Positions 18,446-28,233 are shown, counted from the stretch's first letter. The stretch: DNA of 64,000 nt from Mucilaginibacter_A sp965201005 (GCF_965201005.1 NZ_OZ241747.1:3224001-3288000), one strand, 5' to 3'. Numbers and translations: made by a program. The notes: generated from the letters alone by a model not told the origin.

Positions 18446-20026
18446 ATGAAAAATATTAACTTTTCATTATCTATAGTTTTGATAATGGCTTGCTCTTTTT
18501 CTTTATCTGCACAAGATGAAAACAAGACGGAGCAACTCACCAAAAAAGAATTTAATGTTATCAAATATGGTGCAATTGCAGATGGGAAAACCTTAAACAC
18601 AAAAGCCATTCAAAAAGCTATTGATGCCGCAAATAAACTCAAATCGGGCGGGACAGTTGTTTTTCCGAAAGGAAAATTTTTATCCGGAAGTATTGAGTTA
18701 AAAAGCAATGTTGGCCTTTACTTTTCAGCCGGAGCAGTTTTATTAGGAAGCACCAATCCAAATGATTACCGTAGCGTAAGTTCAGAAGGCAGGCCAAAAT
18801 CCCCCAAAACTGATGACAATACGCATTTGGGGTTGATTTTGGCGCATAACGCTGTTGATATTATGCTTTATGGAAAAGGTGAAATTGATGGACAAGGCCT
18901 GGAATTAGCACTAAACATTGATAGTTTGTATCATACCGGAATTAAAATCGACCCAAATTATAGCGTTAAAAATATTCGTCCAAGTGAAAAGGTCCGGCCA
19001 AAACTATTCAGTTTTTCTCAATGCAAAAAAATCCAAGTTAAAGACTTAGCTATTCAAAGCAGCGCAGGCTGGGGACTTTCTTTTGAATTGTGCACCGATC
19101 TAACTATAGATAAAATCAAATTAAAAAACCGGGCTTTTTGGAACAATGATGGCATGGACATTACCGATTGCAGCAATGTAAAAATCACCAATTGTGATAT
19201 TAATTCTGCAGATGATGGCATTTGTTTAAAATCCTATTATCCGGGCTATTTTAACGATAAAGTTTACATCGCTAATTGTACCATTCAGTCAAGTGCAAGT
19301 GCCGTTAAGTTTGGCACGGCTTCTTACGGAGGTTTTAAAAATGTAACAATTGAAAACATCAATATTTTTGATACATTCCGTTCTGCAATAGCTATTGAAT
19401 GTGTGGACGGCGGCGTTATTGAAAATATTAAAGTGCAAAATATCGTCGCAAAAAACACGGGTAACGGCATTTTTATCCGTTTGGGCCATCGTGATGGTGA
19501 AAAGCCCGGCGTTATTAAAAATATATTGATAAAAGATGTTAAGGTGCAAATCCCTTTTGGACGGCCTGATCTGAATTATGATATGCGCGGCCCCGAAGTA
19601 CCGTATTTTCACAATGCTTTCCCGGCTTCTATAACAGGAATTCCCGAAAATTTTATTGAAAATGTGGTGATCGAAAACCTCGAAATAACCTATCCCGGCA
19701 GGGCATCTAAAGGAATGGCGTATGTACCGCTAAGCCGTTTAAAACAAGTACCTGAAAATATAAAAAGTTACCCGGAGTTTGATATGTTTGGAGAGTTGCC
19801 AGCCTGGGGATTTTATGTTCGGCACGTTAAAGGATTAGAATTCAAAGACATCACTCTTAAATTAGAAAATGAGGATTTTCGTCCGGCATTTGTTTTTGAT
19901 GATGTAAAAAGTTTAAAAATGGAAACCATTAACTTGCCAGCTTCCGATAAAAAACAAATCATTTTAAATCAATGTGAAAATGTTCAATTAGACAATAGTT
20001 TAAACTTAGTTAAAAAAGAATTGTAA
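18446..20026 (+). CDS. Secreted GH28 polygalacturonase-family enzyme
   Basis: 526 residues from ATG 18446, which starts the signal peptide MKNINFSLSIVLIMACSFSLSA; an upstream TTG at 18431 is in frame but less likely. The sequence is a right-handed parallel beta-helix: FNVIKYGAIADGKTLNTKAIQ at the start, NNDGMDITD and SADDGICLKS (the catalytic Asp pair region), then LGHRDGE for the conserved His. GH28 members hydrolyse homogalacturonan or rhamnogalacturonan. It lies between a composite repeat and the second GH43 gene and fits a pectin-degrading locus. Confidence 0.9.
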   Translation: MKNINFSLSIVLIMACSFSLSAQDENKTEQLTKKEFNVIKYGAIADGKTLNTKAIQKAIDAANKLKSGGTVVFPKGKFLSGSIELKSNVGLYFSAGAVLLGSTNPNDYRSVSSEGRPKSPKTDDNTHLGLILAHNAVDIMLYGKGEIDGQGLELALNIDSLYHTGIKIDPNYSVKNIRPSEKVRPKLFSFSQCKKIQVKDLAIQSSAGWGLSFELCTDLTIDKIKLKNRAFWNNDGMDITDCSNVKITNCDINSADDGICLKSYYPGYFNDKVYIANCTIQSSASAVKFGTASYGGFKNVTIENINIFDTFRSAIAIECVDGGVIENIKVQNIVAKNTGNGIFIRLGHRDGEKPGVIKNILIKDVKVQIPFGRPDLNYDMRGPEVPYFHNAFPASITGIPENFIENVVIENLEITYPGRASKGMAYVPLSRLKQVPENIKSYPEFDMFGELPAWGFYVRHVKGLEFKDITLKLENEDFRPAFVFDDVKSLKMETINLPASDKKQIILNQCENVQLDNSLNLVKKEL

Positions 20027-20065
20027 AAACATATTCCGCAAGAATCCAATTTTGGATTTAAACTA

Positions 20066-20200
20066 TTAGCGTTTGTTTAAATTAATATTGAAACAATTTA
20101 TAGTGCTTCTTTTACCACAATAAATCTTGTTTCCGAAATTTATACCGATAAAAGAAGCATGGAAACTTCCTGTTTTTTAGGTGGTAAAAGAAGTATCAGC
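20066..20200. repeat. Composite repeat with three motif copies
   Basis: Left arm GCGTTTGTTTAAATT, then GTGCTTCTTTTA (20103-20114), GATAAAAGAAGCAT (20147-20160) and GGTAAAAGAAGTAT ending 20196. The outer right arm is not clear. Located between GH28 and GH43. Confidence 0.75.
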
Positions 20201-20280
20201 ATAAAAAAATCTGACCTAAAAAGTTTAACAACTTAAAAGATAAAACGATTAAAAAGTACACGCATACCAAATAAAAAGAT

Positions 20281-21741
20281 ATGATTTTAAAAACTACTAA
20301 AACCTGTCTGCTAATAGCCATTGTTTTTTTAATTGGATTCAAGGTTTCGGCACAAAACCCAGATCAATCGGTTATCCAATTATGGACGAAAAAAGACCTA
20401 AAGTTTGATAGTCCAAAAACAGGAAACCCCTTACTTCCGGGCTATTATGCCGACCCTACGATTTTGGAAGATAACAGTACTTTTTACATTTACGCCACCA
20501 CCGATATGCCCAATTGGAACGATATTACAAAGTTAGCGGTTTGGACATCCAAAGATTTCGTAAATTGGAAATGTGATTATTTGAATTGGCCAACCAAAGA
20601 ACAATGTAAAAGCAATACCGGCACAGCTTCGGGGGTTTGGGCACCAAGCGTAATCAAAGCACCAAACGGAAAGTTTTATATGTACGTTACCATCGGTCAG
20701 GAAATTTGGGTTGGCATTGCCGATCATCCAACCGGGCCATGGAAAAATTTGAAGAAAGACAACACACCACTTGTACGGCATAAAGAATATTATTATGTGG
20801 AAACCATTGATGCTGAATGTTTTGTGGATGACGATGGGCAAGCTTATCTTTATTGGGGTTCATCTGATAGTGGCCGTGACATTGAAGGCAGATGCTTGGC
20901 GGCAAAACTAAATCCGGATATGGTTTCGTTTGCCGAAATGCCAAAAGATGTAACGCCGCCGCATTATTTTGAAGCACCGTATATGTTTAAAAAGAACGGT
21001 CAATATTATTTCTCCTATTCCTGGGGAAAAACCTGGGACGAAACTTATCAAATCCGATATTCTACCGGGCCAACGCCTTTTGGTCCATGGAAAGAAGGAA
21101 TGGTCCGCCCGATATTAAGTACAGACGATAACGATAATAAAATCAAATCAACCGGGCACCACACAATTTTAAAGTTTAAGGATAAATATTACATCGTTTA
21201 TCACCGTTTTAATACGTTGGATAAATATAATATTTCGCAGAAATTAAGGCAGGTTGCGGTTGATGTCTTAAATTTTAATCCGGATGGTTCTTTGCAACGA
21301 GTGGTAACTACACACAAAGGAGTTGGCGCATTGCAACCCGTAAAAATGAAACTAAACCTGGCTTTTGAAGCAAAAACTACAAGTTCGAGCGATTTGGATT
21401 CTATGGTAACTAAATCAAAATTTGCGGTTGATGAAAATAATGGAACACTTTGGATTGGCAAAAAATATGCACAAGAATGGCTTCAGTTGGATTTGGGCAT
21501 TGTAAAATCATTTAATGAAATCCAAATTTTTCCTGAATTTCCAATCAAAGCTTATCAATATAAAATACAAGTTTCGGATGATGATAAAAACTGGAAGCTG
21601 GCAGAAGATCAATGGAAAAACACCAAAATCGGTGCGCCTTTGGTCAGTCAATCAAAGTTTAAAACGAGGTATATCCGTATCATTTTAAGAAACGAAAAAC
21701 AAAACCCAAGACCGGGAATTTGGGAAGTGAAAATTTATTGA
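20281..21741 (+). CDS. Secreted GH43 family hydrolase with C-terminal discoidin domain
   Basis: 486 residues, signal peptide ending KVSAQ (about residue 25). GH43 propeller: NPLLPGYYADPTILEDNSTFYIYATTD with the catalytic base Asp, GVWAPSVIKAPNGKFYMYV, ECFVDDDGQAYLYWG, and HYFEAPYMFKKNGQYYFSYS with the general-acid Glu. The last 120 residues (WIGKKYAQEWLQLDLGIVKSFNEIQIFPEF) form an F5/8 type C (discoidin) carbohydrate-binding module. Family members act on alpha-L-arabinofuranosides or xylosides; arabinan side chains of pectin are the likely target here. Confidence 0.88.
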   Translation: MILKTTKTCLLIAIVFLIGFKVSAQNPDQSVIQLWTKKDLKFDSPKTGNPLLPGYYADPTILEDNSTFYIYATTDMPNWNDITKLAVWTSKDFVNWKCDYLNWPTKEQCKSNTGTASGVWAPSVIKAPNGKFYMYVTIGQEIWVGIADHPTGPWKNLKKDNTPLVRHKEYYYVETIDAECFVDDDGQAYLYWGSSDSGRDIEGRCLAAKLNPDMVSFAEMPKDVTPPHYFEAPYMFKKNGQYYFSYSWGKTWDETYQIRYSTGPTPFGPWKEGMVRPILSTDDNDNKIKSTGHHTILKFKDKYYIVYHRFNTLDKYNISQKLRQVAVDVLNFNPDGSLQRVVTTHKGVGALQPVKMKLNLAFEAKTTSSSDLDSMVTKSKFAVDENNGTLWIGKKYAQEWLQLDLGIVKSFNEIQIFPEFPIKAYQYKIQVSDDDKNWKLAEDQWKNTKIGAPLVSQSKFKTRYIRIILRNEKQNPRPGIWEVKIY

Positions 21742-21754
21742 CAAAACCAGGTAA

Positions 21755-21900
21755 AAGCCTGTTTAGCTTTGCATTAAAGTGATCTAAGATGCTTCTTTTA
21801 TCACCTAAAAAACAGAAACTTTGTATGCTTCTTTTATTAATACTATTTTGAAAAACAAAATTTAGGGGCATAAAAGAAGCATGGTAAATTTTGTTTTTTG
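21755..21900. repeat. Composite repeat with two forward and one reverse motif
   Basis: Left arm AAGCCTGTTTAGCTTT (about 21756), ATGCTTCTTTTA at 21789-21800 and again at 21825-21836, TAAAAGAAGCAT at 21871-21882. It sits between the convergent GH43 and MFS genes. The double forward motif matches the arrangement at 28496/28532. Confidence 0.75.
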
Positions 21901-22016
21901 TAGATTAGAACGGCCTTGAAATATCGTTCGGTTATTGTTGTTTTTGAAAGATGAACAATCCGAAAAACTTTGTAAGAAGCGGTATCGTATCGGTTAATTT
22001 AAAGGTTTACGTTTTT

Positions 22017-23423
22017 TTAATGAGCGGCAGGAAATCCAGAACTTGCATTGTTGTTCCACACTTCTTCAATTTCTTCTAATGATTTGCCTTTGGTTTCGGG
22101 CAGTAAAAAATACATCGACAAAAAGCCGCCAAAGCAAAAGGCCGAGAAGAAGTAAAATGTTAAAGCATTGCCAAAATTATTTAATAAGATTGGCGTTAAA
22201 AATCCTACCAAAGTATCTGCAATCCACATCGTCATAATGCTGATTGATAACGCCTTAGCGCGAAGTTGGCCCGGAAATATTTCTGATGCTATCACAAATT
22301 TTAAAGGCCCGATTGAGCAGGCAAAACTGGCAATAAAAATCAAAACTGAAATGAGCAACAATGGGCTTGAAACAATTTTGAAATAAAAGCAAAGCCCGGT
22401 TGCAACCAAACTCAGAAAAGCCAGGAATGAACCGGCAAGATATAGTTTTCTTCTACCCAAACGGTCAACAGTTAAAATTGCGATTATGGTAAAACCAAGG
22501 TTGGCAAGCCCGAAGACCAACTGACTGATAAAAGAATTATTTAAAGACAATCCGGCGTTGTTTAAAATAGTTGGCCCGAAATAAATAATTGCATTTATAC
22601 CGCAAAACTGCGAAAATAAAGGCAGCAGCAAACCAATTAATAAAGGTTTTCGATATTTAATTGACCATAGTTGTTTATTTGCAGTTAATAAACGGCTTGC
22701 TGGTTTTAAATTGGTTGGTGTTTTGGCAACTAAAATTGGTTCATTTAAAGTTGTTAAAATTGCGTTTGCTTCTGACAACCTGCCTTGCCCTTTTAACCAT
22801 CTTGGGCTTTCGGGGATTAAAAAAAGTCCGGCTAAAAACAGTATTGAAGGAACAGAACCGACCAGAAACATCAATCGCCAAACATTCCGAAAAATTGCTT
22901 TTCCAAACAAGGCAGAAAAGAAGTTATGATCTTTTACAACCGTGTTCAACAACCAATAGTTGGATAAATAAGCTACCACAATCCCCAAAGTGATAGCAAG
23001 TTGATAATAAGTTACGATGCGCCCTCTTTTGTTTGCGGGTGCAATTTCGGAAAGGTACAGCGGCACAATGTTGGAAGCAAAACCAACACCAAAACCGCTT
23101 AATACCCTGAAAATAATTAAAACCGTAAAACCATGTGAAAATGCACAACCAATTATTGAAAGCAGAAAAAAAACACTTGAAGTAAACAGAAGTTTCCAGC
23201 GGCCAAAACGATCGCTGAGAAAGCCGGAAACCGCAACGCCGAAAACGCAGCCCAACAATGCGCTTGAAACAAACCAGCCTTCCTGAAAAGTAGAAAAAGA
23301 CAATTGCTTTTTGATCAATGGCAAAACACCCGAAACTACGGCCATGTCAAAACCAAAAAGCAGCCCTCCTAAAGCGGCAACAATTACGATAAGGACCAAA
23401 AGATTGTTGTTTCTTTTTTGCAT
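22017..23423 (-). CDS. MFS sugar transporter (sugar porter family)
   Basis: 468 residues with about 12 membrane segments. Sugar-porter signatures are complete: GFLSDRFGRWK after TM2, PESPRWLKGQG in the central loop, TVDRLGRRKLYL after TM8, and PETKGKSLEEIEEVW at the C-terminus. It should import a monosaccharide with protons across the inner membrane. The adjoining hydrolases and the mannose-6-phosphate isomerase on the same strand suggest it takes up a product of the locus; the sugar cannot be told from sequence. Confidence 0.93.
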   Translation of the reverse strand: MQKRNNNLLVLIVIVAALGGLLFGFDMAVVSGVLPLIKKQLSFSTFQEGWFVSSALLGCVFGVAVSGFLSDRFGRWKLLFTSSVFFLLSIIGCAFSHGFTVLIIFRVLSGFGVGFASNIVPLYLSEIAPANKRGRIVTYYQLAITLGIVVAYLSNYWLLNTVVKDHNFFSALFGKAIFRNVWRLMFLVGSVPSILFLAGLFLIPESPRWLKGQGRLSEANAILTTLNEPILVAKTPTNLKPASRLLTANKQLWSIKYRKPLLIGLLLPLFSQFCGINAIIYFGPTILNNAGLSLNNSFISQLVFGLANLGFTIIAILTVDRLGRRKLYLAGSFLAFLSLVATGLCFYFKIVSSPLLLISVLIFIASFACSIGPLKFVIASEIFPGQLRAKALSISIMTMWIADTLVGFLTPILLNNFGNALTFYFFSAFCFGGFLSMYFLLPETKGKSLEEIEEVWNNNASSGFPAAH

Positions 23424-23445
23424 AGAAATGTTGGATTTTAAAATG

Positions 23446-23670
23446 GATTGTTTGGATGCTTCTTTTATCGGGTAAAAATCATTGAACTTTTATATTCTTG
23501 TAAAGGAAACTCCCAATCTAATTTAATTTGTGTTGATTGTTTGGATGCTTCTTTTATCGGGTAAAAATCATTGAACTTTTATAATTTTTATCAAGATCAT
23601 AACCTGATACAAGTTTTACCGGCATAAAAAAAAGCATAGTATTTTTTTATACCAGAAAATTAAACAGGTA
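23446..23670. repeat. Repeat cluster with a 49-bp perfect direct duplication
   Basis: The 49 bp at 23446-23494 recur exactly at 23535-23583; each copy contains ATGCTTCTTTTA (23456 and 23545). A mutated reverse motif TAAAAAAAAGCAT (23625-23637) and a right outer arm AAATTAAACAGGT (about 23657) follow. The cluster fills the gap between the isomerase stop and the MFS start. Confidence 0.8.
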
Positions 23671-23680
23671 TAAATATCAG

Positions 23681-25441
23681 TTATTTAATAAATGCTTTTA
23701 TAATTTTCAACGGCTGTTCTCCTGTGTTTGTCAGCTTATATTGTTTGGCGGCAGCAGGTATTACAAATGTTTCGGCGTAATGATAAGTTGTGTTTGTCCC
23801 ATCCATCGTGGTTAAGGCCACACTTGAACCTTCCACCAGCATTAAAATATGGCATTGATTGTTGGTTTTAATGGTGATGGACGTTTTAAATTCCAAGCGG
23901 TGCACATCATAAAAATGTTCTTGGTGTGTAGGAAGATGAATGATCTGCCAGTCAATCCCTTCTTCAATGCAAACTGGTTTTGAAATCAGTTCTTGCTGAA
24001 CCACAGCACCTTTACGGTCAAAATTTAAGTTGTTGAAAGCATGGTCAATATTAAGCGGACGTAATTTTCCGTCAAGGCCCGGCCGCAGCCAGTCGTACAT
24101 TTTAAAGGTGAAAATATAAGGCGTGGCACTGATCTCCAGCACCAGATTTCCGGCTGCGGCACTGTGCACCGTGCCATTTGGTATTAAAAACAAATCGTGT
24201 TTTTTGGCAGGATGATACTGGACGTATTGCTCAATATCCAGCGGAACATTATTTTTATGGCTTTCCGATAAAACTTCTTTAAGTAACTGAGCGTCAATAT
24301 TTTGCTGAAAACCGAGATAAACGCCTGCATCTTTTTCGCAATCTAAAATGTAGTAAGTTTCGTCCTGGGTGATCTTTTCGCCAAAATTATTTTGAATGTA
24401 CGAGAGCGAAGGATGACATTGGATGGAAAGATTACCGCCTTTTATGGTATCTAAAAAGTCAAACCTGATCGGAAATTCAGTTCCGAAACGTTCTGCGTCT
24501 TTTCCTAATACATTTCCGGAAAAAAGGAACATCAAAAAATCAAAGGAAACTTCCAGGAGGTTTCCGTTACTTGCAAACACAAGGCCATTTTCCGGAACGA
24601 TCAGTTCAAAAGACCAGGCATAATTTACTTCATCTGCCACCAAACCTTTCAGGTTGTTTTTCATCCACTGCCCGCCCCAGGCACCGGCTTCAAACCATGG
24701 ACGGACCCGAAACACGGATTTGCTCATTTGTTCCAATCCGCTGTAAATCATATCCGTTGTTGCCCAGTTGATGCTGTTTTTCCACTGGCAATCTGCAATA
24801 ATGTTGATATTGCGGCAAATTTTTTGTTTGTGTTTGTTCAATACTGTCCAATCCACAAAATACATCCGTTTGTAGGTGTTTTGATAGGATTTTTGGGCGT
24901 TTGTCCCCAAATTATTTATCGCATTTGCACGTGCCCGGTACTGGATTTCATTTTTGGGGATTTCAAAGTAGATGACTGGCGCGTCCCAACCAACCGCCGA
25001 CGCACAAGGGCCAATTACAATATTTATATCAAAATTGGAATCGCTGTTGGTTTCCTTTAAATCCGTAATCCGGTAAAAATCTTCGAGTCCTAAAGTGCAT
25101 TTTGTGCCCCAAATATCTTCTTCTCCGTTTAAAAATGGCTGTACTTTTGCTTCGATTTCATGTTCGGGTAATAGATAATCATCTGTATGATACCACTTTA
25201 CTGAAAGCCCCAGGTTTTTTAGTTCCTCCGTAATTGCAGCTATTTGATCCTGCCAAAACACACCATGATAACCCTCAATAATAACGTTTTTAAAAGCCTT
25301 GATATAGTTTGCCAAAGAAAGATAACCCTGTTTAACCGACCCGTTTCCCAACTCAAAATAAGGATAAATGGTGTAATCATCGTTGGCTTCACTTTTTAAC
25401 TGATCAGGCAACAGCGGCTGGCTGGTATTTCTCCAAGGCAT
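23681..25441 (-). CDS. Class I mannose-6-phosphate isomerase-like protein
   Basis: 586 residues, cytoplasmic, much longer than classic ManA (about 390). The C-terminal two thirds carry phosphomannose isomerase motifs: NLSIQCHPSLSYIQ, KKHDLFLIPNGTVHSA (metal-binding region) and a final cupin domain with THQEHFYDVHRLEF. The N-terminal 200 residues (KNVIIEGYHGVFWQDQIAAI, then VIGPCASAVGWDAPVIYFEI) form an extra region seen in Bacteroidetes homologs. It interconverts fructose- and mannose-6-phosphate. Its place beside an MFS transporter and a GH5 mannanase remnant suggests the locus once also handled mannose-containing glycan. Confidence 0.8.
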   Translation of the reverse strand: MPWRNTSQPLLPDQLKSEANDDYTIYPYFELGNGSVKQGYLSLANYIKAFKNVIIEGYHGVFWQDQIAAITEELKNLGLSVKWYHTDDYLLPEHEIEAKVQPFLNGEEDIWGTKCTLGLEDFYRITDLKETNSDSNFDINIVIGPCASAVGWDAPVIYFEIPKNEIQYRARANAINNLGTNAQKSYQNTYKRMYFVDWTVLNKHKQKICRNINIIADCQWKNSINWATTDMIYSGLEQMSKSVFRVRPWFEAGAWGGQWMKNNLKGLVADEVNYAWSFELIVPENGLVFASNGNLLEVSFDFLMFLFSGNVLGKDAERFGTEFPIRFDFLDTIKGGNLSIQCHPSLSYIQNNFGEKITQDETYYILDCEKDAGVYLGFQQNIDAQLLKEVLSESHKNNVPLDIEQYVQYHPAKKHDLFLIPNGTVHSAAAGNLVLEISATPYIFTFKMYDWLRPGLDGKLRPLNIDHAFNNLNFDRKGAVVQQELISKPVCIEEGIDWQIIHLPTHQEHFYDVHRLEFKTSITIKTNNQCHILMLVEGSSVALTTMDGTNTTYHYAETFVIPAAAKQYKLTNTGEQPLKIIKAFIK

Positions 25442-25482
25442 TATATAAAAAATTAGGTTTTTACTTTTGATTGCTGTACAAA

Positions 25483-25490
25483 CAAAGCTA
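25483..25490 (-). promoter_or_regulatory. Candidate -7 box TAGCTTTG for the isomerase gene
   Basis: On the minus strand TAGCTTTG fits TAnnTTTG and stands 42 bp before the start codon at 25441. The -33 box is not clear. Confidence 0.35.
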
Positions 25491-25580
25491 TCATGTTTTG
25501 TTCATCAATCACCACTTATCCGGGCTGATAACAAAAAGTTGTGAGCGTTATTTTTTTATCCGATTAAAACGGAAATATCG

Positions 25581-25786
25581 ATGCTTCTTTTATCGGTATA
25601 AAATTTGAAAAGCAAAATTTACGGCATAAAAGAAGTATGATAATTTTTCGGTGTAAATTTATTCCCCATGCTTCTTTTATCGGTATAAAATCACAATACA
25701 ATATTTTTAGATGATAAAAGAAGCATCGGGAATTTTTTCGACGTAAATTTAAACAGGCTCTAAATTTTATAGGGTAAAAGAAGCAT
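25581..25786. repeat. Tandem repeat cluster with two inverted pairs
   Basis: ATGCTTCTTTTA (25581) pairs with TAAAAGAAGTAT (25627-25638); a second ATGCTTCTTTTA (25668) pairs with GATAAAAGAAGCAT (25713-25726). The outer right arm AAATTTAAACAGGCTC lies at 25745-25760 and a lone GGTAAAAGAAGCAT at 25773-25786. Each pair spans only about 58 bp. Confidence 0.85.
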
Positions 25787-25980
25787 TAATACTTTTAAGC
25801 TTTAGATGAAGCGTTGTTGATTATAAGGTGCAACTATTTAGTTTGGGTTTGATAAATTGCACTTTGAAATTTTACAGTTTGTTCCCTTTTTATAAAATGA
25901 ATTTCACACGGTCAATTTTTACAAGATAAAAATTAAGGTTTTGAAGTTGCTGTAGAATTTGGCTGGTTTACACATCTATC

Positions 25981-27168
25981 CTATAAAATTGCTAAATCCC
26001 TTCCTACCTCGGTAAATGCCTGAATTGCTTTATCCAAATGCGCCATTGTATGTGCAGCAGAAAGTTGTACACGTATCCTCGCTTTACCGTGGGGAACAAC
26101 CGGATAATAAAAACCTATTACATATATTCCCTTTTCCATTAATCTGGCGGCAAATTCTTGAGAAAGCTTGGCATCGTACAACATAATCGGAACGATCGGG
26201 TGATCGCCGGGCGTAATATCAAAGCCAGCCTCAGTCATTTTTTTGCGAAAATATTGTGTGTTATATTCCAATTTGTCACGTAGTTCTGTTGTTTCTGACA
26301 GCATGTTCAATACCGCAACAGAAGCACCAACAATAGCCGGAGCCAGCGAATTGGAGAACAGATAAGGCCGTGAACGTTGGCGCAGCAGTTCAATAATCTC
26401 TTTTCTGCCCGAGGTAAAACCACCCATTGCCCCGCCTAAAGCTTTACCAAAAGTACCGGTAATAATATCTATCCTTCCCATAACATTGCGGTATTCGTGT
26501 GTCCCACGCCCTGTTTTCCCGATAAATCCGGAAGAATGGCTTTCGTCAACCATTACCAATGCCCGGTATTGATCTGCCAAATCACAAATTTTATCCAATT
26601 GGGCGATGGTGCCATCCATAGAAAAAGAACCATCGGTAACAATTATGCGATGCTTTAACCCTTGTGCTAATTTCAGTTTTTCTTCTAAATCCAACATGTT
26701 GTTATGATCGTAGCGGAAGCGTTGGGCTTTGCATAAACGTACGCCATCAATAATAGAGGCATGATTTAAGACATCGGAAATAATGGCCGAATCTTCCCCA
26801 AGCAAAGGTTCAAAAACACCACCGTTGGCATCAAATGCCGCTGCATACAAAATGGTGTCTTCAGTACCTAAAAACCGGGCTACTTTTTGCTCTAATTCTT
26901 TGTGGATATCTTGTGTGCCACATATAAAACGGACAGAAGACATACCAAAACCATAACTATCCATGGTTTTTTTTGCTGCTTCTACTACTGTTGGGTGCGA
27001 GGATAAGCCCAGGTAATTATTGGCGCAAAAGTTTAATACCGGTTTGCCTTCGGTTGTATTGATTTCTGCTCCCTGCGGAGTAGTGATTATGCGTTCTTTT
27101 TTAAAAAGCCCGGCTTCCTGTAAGTCAGATAATTGCTTTTCAATTTCTGATTTTATAGTATCGTACAT
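25981..27168 (-). CDS. kbl: Glycine C-acetyltransferase (2-amino-3-ketobutyrate CoA ligase)
   Basis: 395 residues, full family length, a fold-type I PLP enzyme of the alpha-oxoamine synthase family. Visible motifs: NFCANNYLGLSSHPTV, SVRFICGTQDIHKELE, MVDESHSSGFIGKTGRGTHE, and TGTFGKALGGAMGGF with the PLP lysine. It splits 2-amino-3-ketobutyrate with CoA to glycine and acetyl-CoA. The gene follows tdh on the same strand after 85 bp; the two form the threonine-to-glycine pathway. Confidence 0.95.
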   Translation of the reverse strand: MYDTIKSEIEKQLSDLQEAGLFKKERIITTPQGAEINTTEGKPVLNFCANNYLGLSSHPTVVEAAKKTMDSYGFGMSSVRFICGTQDIHKELEQKVARFLGTEDTILYAAAFDANGGVFEPLLGEDSAIISDVLNHASIIDGVRLCKAQRFRYDHNNMLDLEEKLKLAQGLKHRIIVTDGSFSMDGTIAQLDKICDLADQYRALVMVDESHSSGFIGKTGRGTHEYRNVMGRIDIITGTFGKALGGAMGGFTSGRKEIIELLRQRSRPYLFSNSLAPAIVGASVAVLNMLSETTELRDKLEYNTQYFRKKMTEAGFDITPGDHPIVPIMLYDAKLSQEFAARLMEKGIYVIGFYYPVVPHGKARIRVQLSAAHTMAHLDKAIQAFTEVGRDLAIL

Positions 27169-27208
27169 ATTTTGGATTGTTAAAATTTAGTGTCCCTCTT
27201 ATTATTCT

Positions 27209-27216
27209 CAAAAATA
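27209..27216 (-). promoter_or_regulatory. Candidate -7 box TATTTTTG for kbl
   Basis: Minus-strand TATTTTTG fits TAnnTTTG and lies 41 bp before the kbl start, in the tdh-kbl gap. It may allow separate kbl expression; no clear -33 box. Confidence 0.3.
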
Positions 27217-27253
27217 CTGTTTTTAATAAATTACTGCTGATTTAAGTACCGGT

Positions 27254-28201
27254 TTAAATTTTTTCAGGTTTAGTTAGATGCAATACCATTTCCGCTGTCA
27301 TTTCAGGCAGGTTGTATTTATGTTCCCATCCCCAATCTGTTCTTGCAGCAACATCATCAATGGTGCCCGGCCAGGAATCAGCAATATCCTGACGGAAATC
27401 AGGCAGGTAATCACATTTAAAATCAGGAGAATGAGCTTTGATCGACTCCGCTAATTCTGCCGGTGTAAAACTCATCCCGGCAAGATTATAGGAAGATCTC
27501 ACGTTTATTTTATCAGCTGATGATTCCATCAGTTCTACCGTTGCACGCAAAGCATCATCAATATAAATCATCGGAAGCATCGTTTCCGGCTTTAAAAAAC
27601 AAGTATAGTTTTCTCCTTTACTTGCTTTGTGATACATATCAACGGCATAATCTGTAGTGCCGCCGCCCGGCATAGATTGGTAACTGATTACGCCCGGATA
27701 ACGCAATGACCTGATATCAAGCCCGTAGCGTTTATAATAATAATAAGACCAGTTTTCTGTGGCAACTTTGCTAACGCCATATATGGAGGACGGATTTAAA
27801 CATATATCTTGCGGCGTGCCATTCTCATTTGTGCCCTTACCAAAAACTGCAATAGAGCTGGGGATAAAAAGTTTCTTTATTGCATAAACCCTTCCTGCTT
27901 CAAGCACGTTCAAAAGGGTTTGTATGTTTAAATTCCATGCCCAAATAGGGTTAGCTTCTGCTTTTGCAGACAATACTGCCGCTAAATGATAAATTTGAGA
28001 AACATTGTATTTTTTGATTACTTCAGCAATTGCATCCGGATCGGTAGCATCAAGCTTTACGAAGTTTCCATCGTAATGATCAGGCGTATGTAAGTCGGAC
28101 GCAACAACAGAACCAAACCCATAAACAGCCTGCAATTTCGGGATTAAAGCTGTTCCGATCTGGCCGCTTGCCCCTATTATTAAAATCGTTTCTTTTTTCA
28201 T
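27254..28201 (-). CDS. tdh: L-threonine 3-dehydrogenase, short-chain (NAD-epimerase-like) type
   Basis: 315 residues of the extended SDR fold. NAD-binding motif IIGASGQIGTALIPKL at the N-terminus, YHLAAVLSAKAE, and the catalytic YGVSKVATENW (Y-x3-K). The FIPSSIAVFGKG and PGVISYQSMPGGGTTDYAVDMY segments are typical of the bacterial epimerase-like threonine dehydrogenases rather than simple sugar epimerases. It oxidises threonine to 2-amino-3-ketobutyrate, the substrate of Kbl encoded next downstream. Confidence 0.9.
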   Translation of the reverse strand: MKKETILIIGASGQIGTALIPKLQAVYGFGSVVASDLHTPDHYDGNFVKLDATDPDAIAEVIKKYNVSQIYHLAAVLSAKAEANPIWAWNLNIQTLLNVLEAGRVYAIKKLFIPSSIAVFGKGTNENGTPQDICLNPSSIYGVSKVATENWSYYYYKRYGLDIRSLRYPGVISYQSMPGGGTTDYAVDMYHKASKGENYTCFLKPETMLPMIYIDDALRATVELMESSADKINVRSSYNLAGMSFTPAELAESIKAHSPDFKCDYLPDFRQDIADSWPGTIDDVAARTDWGWEHKYNLPEMTAEMVLHLTKPEKI

Positions 28202-28233
28202 CTCGGTAAGCTCTTTAACAAGTTATTTTGAAG

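Larger units (their letters stand above)
25442..25980. other. 540-bp intergenic region dominated by repeats
   Basis: Between the divergently placed ends of kbl (stop 25981) and the isomerase (start 25441). It holds the candidate isomerase promoter near 25483 and the repeat cluster at 25581-25786. The remaining 190 bp next to kbl are AT-rich with no gene seen. Confidence 0.6.
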
